Assembly (NCBI RefSeq): GCF_015832195.1
Contig: NC_052019.1
Span: 4,635,685 to 4,699,684 of the forward strand
Reading direction: 5' to 3'
From: Motacilla alba alba
Lineage: Eukaryota; Chordata; Aves; Passeriformes; Motacillidae
DNA: 64,000 nucleotides
The notes under the pieces are model-generated. The model ran no database searches. It was not told the origin of the DNA and saw only the letters and a list, made by a program, of their open reading frames with translations. This document shows positions 12,690-22,986 of the stretch, piece after piece. The first letter of the stretch is position 1, and each line of letters starts with the position of its first letter. Both the position numbers and the translations under genes were made by a program.

Positions 12690-15600
12690 GGTGGGCGTTT
12701 GACTTTCTGTGAGCTCCAGAACAAAGCTCCTCTTGGAAGACGCTCTCCGAGACCTCTGGCCACCGCCATGATCGTGATCCACGGGTGAGCTCAGGGCTCT
12801 CTTCTCTTCAGAGGAATCTCGTTGAACTCTGACTTGGCAAAGTCAAGGGGTGGAAGCCAGCCTCTTCATTTTGAAAAATTGGCCCCGTGGGTTTTTATTC
12901 GTATTTTAAGATCTGCACAACTGTTTGAAGAAAGAAGAGGTGAGAAGGGCAGAAAACCTTCTTTTTTCTAAAGGGTTCTTGTACTTATATCCAAGACTAC
13001 AATAATAGAAGAGATGAGAGATAGGATGCCCCTGACTGATAAAGCTCTTCCTTTCCTTTAGATGTCTTCCAACAAGGCCCACCTATTCTTAATTCTTTGG
13101 GACACCTTTTGAACTTGTGGTTTTTAGATCATGAACTTTTAAACAAGAAGTGTTGCAACTAGGCTGAAAATTATATTTTGGTGATGTCTATCCTGCCTTT
13201 ACCATGACTTATGATGTGAATATATTTCTATTATCTTCTTCTTGAAACTGTCTTTTCAATTTTCTTGTTGTTTTTTGGTTTTTTTTTAAATTGACATGGA
13301 ATATTTAGATTTCTTGTTTTCTCCAGTTAGTTATCCTGTTTTATGGAGCTGCTCATAAATGCTACATGATCTATTGCCAACACTTAGGAGCTTGCTTGCA
13401 ATTTTCTCTCAGGATCTTCCAATCAGTACTACAACAAGAAGTCAGCCCCAGTGACTGCCTTTGATATCTCTAATTACTCTTTTTCCTGAGAGCAAGCAAG
13501 AAAGCCCCATTTTGGTGGTGGAGAAACCATCACATTTCCTGTGATCAGTAGACATACCCTCAGTTGTCCTCTAAGCCTGTCCACTGTGAGAGTGCCTTTC
13601 TGAAAAGCATTCATTTCTCCATCTTTCACTGGGATAGAAAATATGTACATAAATCAGCTGGGAATCAATTTACAATCACAATTTTTTTCTGGCCTGTTTG
13701 CTCATTTTTATTAGAATGGACCTATGTGCGGAAGGAATCTCACAGGGCTTGGTACAAGTTATGCTACCAAAAGATTTTCATTGAAAAACATAGCAATGGA
13801 TATAGGGAAAAAGGAACTATTACCTCAGACTTTTTGGATGTGGCCTTTACCCTCATGCATTTTTGGAGCAATTTATATGTCTAAGATTTTAAATAGCAGT
13901 GAATAGCCTTTGTTGTTTGTAATCAGACGGGCTTATTTTAAAAGACAGAAACTATAAATTCTATTTTATGTATGTAGAGGACATGATTCCTTCCTCTAGA
14001 GAGAAAATATATGTGTATATTTAATGGGAGAAGAAGGGAGAGAAAGATTGGGAAAAGAAAATAAAGTGACGTGATCCATGGATGTAGAGAATGAAATGAA
14101 ATTTATTTTTTAGTAGCACTTGATGAAGAGTTCCTGACTCAAATACAGGACGAAGAGAGTTGTAAGACTTCCACAGCTTTTTAATTAAAGGAAAAAACTT
14201 ATACTAACTGTGGGCTATGGGTATAATATATTCATGCTGGCTTTTGGTTGTGCCCATATTAGAACAGAACGGAGTCATGTTGGATCAATCTGCAGATTCA
14301 CAGTTGTTTTGGGAGGGAGAATGTGTACATTACTAGCAGGAGTAAGTCTGTAGGAGGCTGTTAACGATAGACAAAAATCTTTGTGAATAACCATTAATTA
14401 GCACCTTGCCAGCAGAAGGGATACCTTAGCTAGCTGTGGCTAGAAAGTGAGGCTTTGATCATGGTTCTCATCTGGAATTTTGGTTAGTTCAGGTTCCTGT
14501 CCCTGGCTCCAAGATGGAAATTAAACAACTGTTTTTTCCACACTCCATTTCCTCTTGCTTATAATAAACTTTTTGTCCACTGCTTGCTTGTTCTGGATTT
14601 TTTTCTGTCTCTCACAAACTATTTTTCTAGCAAACTATGGTTTCCTGTTCCAATTACTTAATTGGTTCTGCTACAATTTGGTAAATAATCCTTGGACACT
14701 GGTTTTACTTTCAAACACTGTCCTCACAAAAACATTGCTACTATGTACCAGAAAGAAATCCATGCTGGACAGAAATTGCAGTGCTGAGTGTCATTAGAGT
14801 TCTTTCTGAAAGGAATTCTTTTTTTCATGCTTTATATCATCATAATTGGTTCAGCTGTGTGGAACCACTTTTGGGTCGTGCAAGGTCCACAGAGCCAGAT
14901 GTAACACCAAACACTATTCTCTGTGATGGGCAGAGTTCAGCACTGTATTACTGACAGGTTTACAGGGTGTTTTCATGTTCATCAGGACTGAGATATAAAA
15001 GATTAATAATTACAGCTGCTGGAAAAAAGGATCATTATGCAAATTTTAACATTGTGTTCCTGGAGGGAAAAACCTTTCCTAACCAAGCACTTCAACAGAA
15101 GATAAACAAGGCATTTTCAAAAAGGTGCAGCTTACAGCCTCATCAAATAACTCTATGATACCTTCATTATTGCTAGTCTGTCCCTGCAGAAAAACAATCT
15201 CTTCTGTTTTACACAGTACTGAGTCTTTAGAGTTGAAATCTCCTTCAATATGATTGTTAATAATGATGGGTCATTAGCATATATTTTAATGAAATCAATA
15301 GATTATATTTTGACTAAACAGCTCCATGGACTCTGGCCTCCACTGCTGGATTTTTATTTTGATGACTATGGATAAAACCAGAATTCCTTATTGGAAAGAC
15401 TGAGTCCAAAGCCAGCATTAATGTGTTATCACATAGGGTCAGGCTAGCAATGAAAGCTAAATGGAACTCTCTGAGAACAGGAGATCTTTTTGTATTAACT
15501 TTCACACTGTGGACAAAATCCATCTTTCAAAATATGCAGCAGACATCTACTGTTTCTTTTACTCCTTTTGGACCTTTTTTTTTTTTTCACTGTATGTGCT

Positions 15601-16963
15601 GCCTAGATATGTTTTGCTTAAATGGAAATTTTACACCCAAGAGGACAGAGTAAGATGACTTAATTGCATTTCTGAAATGACAGGTTCTGTTCTACAGCAG
15701 GTCTATCACCCTTGCACAGATTCTTTTTAAAAATGAACCAGATTTCAAATTCCAGTTCAGTACTGCATCACAATTTATACTCCTCTTATTATTCCTCTAT
15801 GAGTTAATCTTAACTATTTTTAGCATATTTAATCCTTACCTAGTGTGTCACTGAAGTTAACCCACATCCATAGATGCTATTTCATGTCAAGATCTCACAA
15901 CAATACCTCAACCTTCTTACAAATAAAGTCTGCAGTACTTACCTGAATACTAACTTTAAAAAGGAAGAATCACCTGTGCTCTGTGGCTCTACTTCAGAAT
16001 TTCCTTTGGGGTGTTTTATTTAAATCTGCAGGAGAACAGCTCAGCATGCACAGGGTCAGGGCTATGTTGACCTCCTGATTGAGGGCAGGAATAGTAGAGA
16101 AAATTCTCTGTAGGTCTGGATAAAAGGGAGTTCTTCAGCAAAAAGATTAGTCTTTTGTCCTCACCCCTTCAGGTCTTTGGCTAGAAAGATTACGCTCTCT
16201 CTCCAGCTGGCTAAAAAAAATTGTGTGAGAGTAAGAATTTGATGTAGTGTGACAATAATGGCTTTAAAAAGTAATTTTTGTACTGGTGGGCTGAGACAGA
16301 CTAAGCTCAGGCAGGATGAGCACTGGAAGGAGTTATTCACCCCAACAAGCTCCTGGTGGAGAGAAGTTTCTGTCTGCCTCCTGCTCTCTCTGCTCCAGGG
16401 CAGGGTGGGGACTTCCAGGGAAGCAGCCCAGAGGCAGCTCTCAGTTTGGAGCTGGATTGCAGCCTGACAGGCCGATCCTGAACTCAGATTTGGGCCATTC
16501 CTCTGTGGTTTTTCAGTGATCTGCTAAAATCAGGCGCTGACACCTCAGTGTGGAATCAAGGGCTGCATCTTTCCCAAAGTCCTGAAAATACAATTAATTA
16601 ATTTAATGTATTTGCACTAAATACAGAGCATAAGTCTCTGAAATTCAGGTGCACTTGGAGTATTTCATAACCTCTTCAACCCAGGTTTTGGTCTCTTAAC
16701 CACCTCTTTTGATTTAAGGCTTCCTTTTGCCATTGTTTTCCTGACCACCTCACTATTTTTTAGCCTGTTTATCAAAAGCAACAGAAAGGCTAGAAGCTTT
16801 GATATTTGAAATTAATTTAAAATAGGATTAATTTACTTGTCCCTCTTTGCCCACAGTACTTTCAGTTCTCCGGTTCATTCATTTTTTAAATAATATTTGT
16901 ACACGTTACATCGAGTAACAAAAGATATTAGGAAGAATCTTTGTTATTAATCCTCCAAAAAAA

Positions 16964-16965
<2 letters not shown>
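12690..16965. other. Unique non-coding stretch with isolated splice-like words
   Basis: The start holds a locally GC-richer patch (about 12,700-12,790) with an ATG in a CCACCGCC context followed 16 bases later by GTGAGC; it is treated as a finding, not a gene. A plus-strand interval 14262-14339 has an acceptor-like and a GTAAGT donor-like edge but stays open in more than one frame, which argues for chance. No repeats were recognised apart from short T and A runs. Confidence 0.55.
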
Positions 16966-17018
<53 letters not shown>

Positions 17019-17028
17019 TATATATATC
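16966..17028. repeat. (TA)n microsatellite
   Basis: A nearly perfect TA dinucleotide tract of about 63 bases, broken once by AATTATA near 17014. It is preceded by an A-rich CCAAAAAAACC segment. The minus-strand Tyr-Ile ORF over it is a translation of the repeat. Confidence 0.97.
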
Positions 17029-17923
17029 ATTTTTCAGGCAAGAAGAACTAGAATTGAGAGCAACTTGGACAATACATTTTACATCACTGAGTATAGGCAC
17101 ACACAGCCTGAGGTGTTGGTTTCATGAATATCTCATTTTTCCACATGTGCATTTGTCTTGCCCGTGCAAATTCATGTTCTAGCAGTGATGGGTTCTGATG
17201 TATGGCAGGAAAAAATATAGGCAATCAATACAGCTTGTAAATATTGAAGTGCTACCATATAGAACAACAGGAAGAACTGGAATAATAAGACCAAGAAGAG
17301 AGAGAAACTTATCAATACTCAAAGCCTAATAGTCACCTGCAACATAGTTACCTTGATTTTCCTGTAAGGCTTTATTCCTAGAAAGGTCCCAAGTACTCCC
17401 CTCCCATTATCCATGGACTTTGCCAAATGACTGCCATAACTTCCCCTCTCACCATCTCTGAACTCCATCATCCCTCACAGTCAGCATCTTGTCTTATCTG
17501 AGATAATTCTGTGTGTCACATCCAGCAATTTCTCTGTCATGTCCAGCAGTTTGCCATGTCCACGTGCCATCCCTGACAACATGAATAAATTAACGGAAGC
17601 AAAGCAGATTATTCCTGATGAGACAAGAGCTGCAGAGCAGCCTGGGCATGGGTCCAGTGGCTGACACTGGCACTTTTCTTCAGACACACATGATATATTC
17701 TGTGCCTCACAAACCCTGGAGCCATGTAACCTTCTACTCACTCATCTTGCCCTTCCATGGAAAAGCATCTCTCCAACCCAGAGTCCAGCCCAGGCAGCCA
17801 TTTCCAAGCTTGTTGGAAAAGTATTTCCTGATATGTGAGTAGGGAAACCTCTGCTCTGGGCTTAGGAGAAAAAGCAAAACTTCTTAATTCAAAGAGGAAT
17901 GTCTGGTGAGAAGGTCAGTGAAT

Positions 17924-17946
17924 AAAAAAAAAAAAAAAAAAAAAAA
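17924..17946. repeat. Poly(A) tract, 23 A
   Basis: An uninterrupted run of 23 A follows GTGAATA. It could be a retrotransposed tail, but I see no processed-gene sequence, SINE body or clear target-site duplication around it, so I call it a mononucleotide repeat only. Confidence 0.9.
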
Positions 17947-18014
17947 GATGCAGTTACGTACTTTTCAGCATTTCTCCTACACTACATGCAGTAAGAAGAA
18001 TCTGCTTCCTGCCA

Positions 18015-18062
18015 GATGCTTATAACCTATGGATTATGGATGCTTATAACCTGTGGATTTAG
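18015..18062. repeat. 24-bp direct tandem duplication
   Basis: GATGCTTATAACCTATGGAT at 18015 is repeated as GATGCTTATAACCTGTGGAT at 18039. The period is 24 bases, with one mismatch in the first 20 and another near the unit end. The surroundings are unique, so this is a local replication-slippage type duplication and not part of a satellite. Confidence 0.9.
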
Positions 18063-19559
18063 CCACAAGTTTCTATTGAAGAATTCCTCTTTTAAGTGAT
18101 TTGCCATCAGACTAACTTAATTCTTTGTAATATTATCACTTTTATTCTTTTTTTTATTTTTTTGGGGCTCCCACATAAAACCCTTGGAAGCTGCAAACCT
18201 GAAAACCAATTCCTCTTTCCAGTGTGTTTCATCTAAAACATGAAAAAAACTGAAAAAATCTTCAGGCTTTTTTTTAAAAGCATGAGGAAAATTCAGTGAC
18301 TGATCATCAGCTCTGCAAGACAACTTCTGCATCACTGCTGAGAATTTCCAATCACACAGCTGAAAACCTCACAGCAAAGCTCTGACCTGCAGCTTTACAG
18401 AGCAGATGGTTTGCTGCCAGGAGATGTTGAGGCTTCCTTCTCTGAGATGTAGGTCTGCTGTCACTCAAAGCAAGGAGATGAGCTGGAGCAGAGCATTTTT
18501 CCTGAGACAACTTCCCAAAAGGTCTCCCAGAGCTCCCTGTCACTCTCTCGCAGTCTTCAGCCTCTTGCTGGAGTGGGTGAACAAAAGTAGCAGATGAGAA
18601 TATTGCAGCCATAAACTAGAAACCACTATTTTGTTCTTTACATACTGCCATTTTTTTTTTCCAGGAATAATTTGTTTACATTTACATTTAAATTATATTG
18701 AAAAATATCAAATAATATATTTCCTAAAGTTATTCTATTCTTCTCCCTTAGAAATAAGCAGTGATTGCACTACCAGCCAGCTTCCAAAGGATTGATACCA
18801 ATAATGTAAGCAGCTGTATTTTTACATTTTGTTTAATAAAATTGCTTTTATGTAAAGGTCTGCTATTAAACATTTGATAGCTTCACACGACAAAAAAAAA
18901 CGTCCCTGGTATGGAAAGGCAATTATAATTTGAAGAATTATTGCCATAAACTTTAATGTTTTTCAATTTCAATCTATTGTAATGCAAGAATTTCTTTAGA
19001 GCAGTCACATTCAATGTTCCATCGTAAAAAAAGAGTAATGGAATAAAAAATGCTGTACGACGGATGGAATTTTATGACAAAAAGGCAAAACCCCCTCAGA
19101 TTTTTTCCCTGTAGTCATCTCTACCTTTAGTCTTATTAGTTGCCATGAAAAAATATCTCAAAAAGTGCCTGTAAGCTCAAATATATACCTGGTTGAATAA
19201 CTTGTTGATAGGAGCTGAATATCTGAATATTCTTCATGCCTTGGCCTTGCAGCTGATCCATTTTGCCCCTGCTGTCTCTAGATTTGTGTTTTAGCTAAAC
19301 TCTTTTGCTAGGCACCAGAGAGAACTATCACAGGAGGTGATTTACCCTTTTCCTCTCTTCTGGCATTAGATGCTCAGCTAAAAGCAGTTGTGTTTCACTC
19401 CTGGGTGACTGAGATCAGGGCAAGTCCTACTGTGGATAATTAATTTCTGTTTCTATTAATTTAATAGACAACAATGCCTTCAATGATCTTGACACCATTA
19501 GTATTGCTCAGGTCTTCCACAGCACTGAGATAGGGCAGTGGATCAATTAAATCAGTGTG
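18063..19559. other. AT-rich non-coding stretch, nothing recognised
   Basis: No gene or known repeat was seen. The segment 18640-19080 is very AT-rich, has no transposon signature and contains several homeodomain-type ATTA/TAAT words. The opposing open frames at 18352-18612 and 18406-18597 overlap each other, and neither has splice or start context. Confidence 0.55.
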
Positions 19560-19795
19560 AAAGTAGATTTAGATTGGTTTTGAGAAGAAATTCTGTGGGG
19601 GTGCTGAGGCCCTGGCACAGGGTGCCCAAAAAAGCTGTGGAAGGCACTTCCATGCCTGGAATTGTCCAAGGCCAGGTTGGATGGGGCTGGGAGCAGCCTG
19701 GGATAGTGGAAAGTCTGTGGCAGTGAGGTTGGAACTTTGTGATCTCTGTGGTGTCCCCAGCTCAAACCACTCCATGATTCCAGGATTTTATAAAA
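19560..19795 (+). mobile_element. CR1 LINE 3' fragment
   Basis: A plus-oriented, 5'-truncated piece of the avian CR1 3' end. Diagnostic words in order are GCCCTGGCACAGGGTGCCC, AAGCTGTGG, GTCCAAGGCCAGGTTGGAT, GATAGTGGAAAG and a decayed tail reading CCATGATTCCAGGATTT. The tail is diverged, so this is not a recent insertion. The 155-codon minus-strand ORF across it (19547-20014) is an antisense reading of this element and its flank and is not a gene. Confidence 0.92.
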
Positions 19796-20274
19796 GAGGG
19801 AGTGAACCCCATGCAGTTGTGCCCTGGGAAAGCAAACAGGGTCTGGCTGCTCTATTCTGCTCAGAAGCTGCAAACCACTGACCCTGGAGGCACTGAGGGG
19901 CAAGGGGTGACTTGATGTGCACAAAATTCCACAGATTGTGCCAAGAGCTGAGGCACTACTCAAATCCAGCAGTTCCCCAGCGGTGCAGAATGACTCTGTG
20001 CTCACCTCCTGCACAGCACCCAGCCCTACAGCTTTAAAGCTTTGGTGCTAGGGGCTGACTTCAGGGTGTCACACCTCACCTGTTTTTGACCTGCTGACAA
20101 AAACAGCAGCTGGTGACCCCATCAAAACAACTGCTGGGCTAGAAATCACTATTTCAGACAGCCAAAGGGAGGACTGTTTACAAAAATCTATTACTGTCAT
20201 TTAAAAGCTAAAATTGAATGATCAAGTGATCTTACATTCCACATCATCCCAGTGATGGATCACAGTCCAAAACC

Positions 20275-20686
20275 TGTGGCATTCACATGCTATGAAAAAA
20301 AATCCTTCGCCCAGGATTTTTCTCCTAGGAAGTTGAGAGGCCTCAGAGAAAAGGAAAACAATTCTTATCTAATTTGCTTCTCCTGTGTTGTGCTCATGTG
20401 GAATGTGTTTGGAGATTGTTTACCCACAGGTGATTGTTTCACTGGACTCTGGCGTGAGTTGTTTTCACTGTTTGGCCAACTGGGGCCAAGCTGTGTTGAG
20501 GCTCTGGAAAGAGTCACAAGTTTTCATTATTAGCTTTTCAGCATTAAGTGTCTTTTCTGTATTCTTTAGTATAGTATAGTATTCTTTGATATAATAAAGT
20601 GCAATAAAGTAATAAATTAACCTTCTGAGAACATGGAGTCAGATGCATCATTCCTGCCTTCGTCGGGGCATCCCTGCAAATACAAT
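20275..20686 (+). mobile_element. Solo LTR of an endogenous retrovirus (family A)
   Basis: This 412-bp element starts TGTGGCATTC and ends GCAAATACAAT. It is flanked by a 6-bp direct repeat AAAACC (20269-20274 and 20687-20692), as expected for a target-site duplication. It matches the minus-strand copy at 26856-27274 along its whole length, including shared blocks near GCCCAGGATTTTTCTCCT, GGAGATTGTTTACCCACAGG and GAACATGGAGTCAGAT. Three AATAAA signals sit just before the presumed R region. No gag, pol or env sequence lies on either side, so it is a recombined solo LTR. A 6-bp duplication fits alpha- or beta-type (ERVK-like) integrases; the family name was not determined. Confidence 0.88.
20593..20616 (+). 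promoter_or_regulatory. Triple AATAAA polyadenylation signal in the LTR
   Basis: AATAAA occurs at 20593, 20603 and 20611. The cluster lies about 70-95 bases before the 3' edge of the solo LTR, where a retroviral LTR carries its polyadenylation signal. The related minus-strand LTR keeps only one AATAAA here. Use by any present transcript is unknown. Confidence 0.6.
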
Positions 20687-20692
20687 AAAACC

Positions 20693-22925
20693 TTCCAGTT
20701 ATAGAGCTTCACTTTAACAACAGGCTAAAAAGAGGGAAGAAGTGACAAATTTGAAGAACTTCTCCAGACTCCAGTGATGATAAAACTTCTGATCTGCTGT
20801 AATTCATCAGAGCAGTTGAGCACATTCTTATGTTCAAGCTTGCAGGCTGGCACAGTGATTTCAGTGCATTTTATTAAATACACCCAGTTAAGTGCTTTGC
20901 TGGCTCCCAGCTTGACACAAATGCCTCTTGAAATGACTCTCAGGGTATTTCTGTAAAAGAAATCAGTGACTAAAGTCATATAAACTGGAGCCTTCAGGAT
21001 GCCAAAATAAGATTTTGTGTGACCATGGACATTCTTCTCTTGGGAATTAATTTTCAAGTTAAAAAAGAAAAAAGTACCTTATTATAGTTAGAAAATCTTA
21101 TTTTGAAATCAATATCACTGTCTGTTGAAATATAGGCAAATAAACCAAAAAATTTAAAAAATAAATTATTTAATTATTAACAACTCTTCAAATACAAGCC
21201 AAAGAGAAGAAATACTATTTTTGTCTTCAGCTGTGCTGAGTTTGATTGAGATATCCATTTTATTTACCTACAGATGAGTAAATAGTTTCAAAAGTCAATT
21301 TATCTGAAGATGATAAGTTATTCCAACTACTTGGTAAGAGGCAGGGAGAAAATTTGTATTAAAAATGTATAATAAATATTAAAAAATTCATGAGGCTTTA
21401 TGTTGGTGCTGTAAAAAATTGTTTTAAATATTAAATTCCATTTCAAATATAAAATAAATGGAAGGGTTAATACAAAACAGAATTTGAAATGAAATATTTG
21501 ATTTTGGGATGAAAAGCAATTTTGAGTTTATTTTAATTAACCTAGGGATATTTGTTGTAAGCAAGCCCTTTCCACTTTTCTCTGTCTCAAACACACACAA
21601 AAAAATCCTTTGGCTGTGTCCTGTGTTTTATTTTACCTCAGGAAAGCCTCGCTCTGAGGTCTGTAACTGAGCACAAAGCAGGAGAGCAGGTGCAAATGAG
21701 ACAAAGAAATAGGAGACTGATTTGTCTAATAATCCTAAAAGATGTATTTTGGAGGTTAATGTAGGTAAAGTAGCCTCCAGAAAATCTCAGCACATTGATT
21801 ATGCCACCTAAGAGCCCAATGGTGAATGAACCTGAGGGAATGCAGTAGAGATTAGTGATTTTTCTGCCTCTGTTGAAGAGGTGGGCTTTTGTTTAACCAT
21901 CTTCTTTCCAATATTAAAAATCAGCATTTTCGTGAGGATTGGCCACAATGCTTGTGAGGTTTAAAAGGAATGGCAAACAAAACATAAGGGCAGTGATTAT
22001 CCATTATTTTCAGATATATTTTCTAATACACTTTCCAGAGGGGAAGAGTGCACAGTGCAGGAGGGTTGGATTCTCACAGGGCTGTTTTCTGTCCCCAGGC
22101 CTGGGAGGAGATGATGAAATTGTACAGAGCTTTTCAGGTCACGCAGGAACTGAGCTTCTGATTCCTCTTTTCCAGATTGTGTGCTGCTGCTCATAACAGG
22201 TGCTGAGGTACTCAGCTGATGATTGGCAATGTCTTATTTCTCTGAATAAATAACAATAAAAATAAAATATTATTTTTATTATCGTTATATGTAAATAAAT
22301 AATAACAATAAAATATTTCTCTAAATAAATCATTTCCTTTTTTGGAAAAGCAATGGAAGCTTCAACACTTTACTTTCAGACTTGCCTCTTTTTCCCAGAT
22401 GTAAAATGTTAAACTTGGTAATTTGGAGTTTGGAGCTCCCTTGAATTCAGTAAAGCTGAATGAACTTAAGGTGAGTTCATGGATCTGATTTCCACATATG
22501 GCAGATTTGTAGGTCAAACAAGGTCACTCAGCTGGGAGGAACTTCATGACTGACACTCCAGTAATTTAATATCAATTACAGCAGTGATGAGTGTGGAAAG
22601 ATTCATATGGAGAGATCTTGGCCAAGTCAGCTCAGGCAATGACATACAAGTGAGAAGCAATTCAGTCTGATCCCTGATTTTCATGGAACCAACAACCCAT
22701 CACTGCAGATCACCTGGGACTACATGTGCCAGCACTCTGGAAAACTCAGCATGATTTCAGAAAGCATTATCTGACTGCATTCCAAACAATAATTGGAAGA
22801 GATTTGGCTGATGCTCGCTCAAAAATGGAGTTTTGGTTCCAAATTGTTTGTCTTTTGTCTCTAAGCAGAGTTATAAATTTTGGGTTTGAACACACAGAGT
22901 TATTTGTTGTTTTTGTTTTTTATTT
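20693..22925. other. Non-coding stretch between LTR and G-rich tract
   Basis: No gene was recognised. A splice-like interval 22399-22470 has a good pyrimidine tract ending CCCAG and an AAG/GTGAGT donor, but all three frames contain stops, so it can at most be a non-coding exon. At 22240-22330 AATAAATAACAATAAAA-type sequence is repeated imperfectly as low-complexity AT sequence. Confidence 0.55.
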
Positions 22926-22956
22926 GGGGGGACGGGGTTGGGTTTGGGTTTTGGGG
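22926..22956 (+). other. G-quadruplex-forming motif
   Basis: Five G runs of 6, 4, 3, 3 and 4 are separated by loops of 2, 2, 3 and 4 bases (AC, TT, TTT, TTTT). This satisfies the canonical rule of four or more runs of at least three G with loops of up to seven. It directly abuts the GTTTT microsatellite. Whether it folds in cells cannot be judged from sequence. Confidence 0.85.
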
Positions 22957-22986
22957 TTTTGTTTTGTTTTGTTTTGTTTTGTTTTT
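22957..22986 (+). repeat. (GTTTT)n pentanucleotide microsatellite
   Basis: About six GTTTT units follow the G-rich tract, the last expanded to GTTTTT. The 93-codon plus-strand frame through this region ends in Phe/Cys/Val-rich residues translated from the repeat and is not a gene. Confidence 0.92.

Noticed and set aside
14262..14339. Exon-like interval with GTAAGT donor
   Set aside because: Open in two frames with no preference and no phase-compatible neighbours; probably chance.
17924..17946. Poly(A) run as the tail of a processed pseudogene
   Set aside because: No gene-like body upstream and no flanking direct repeat.
19547..20014. 155-codon minus-strand open frame
   Set aside because: It reads antisense through the CR1 fragment at 19560-19795 and its flank; no domain or splice support.
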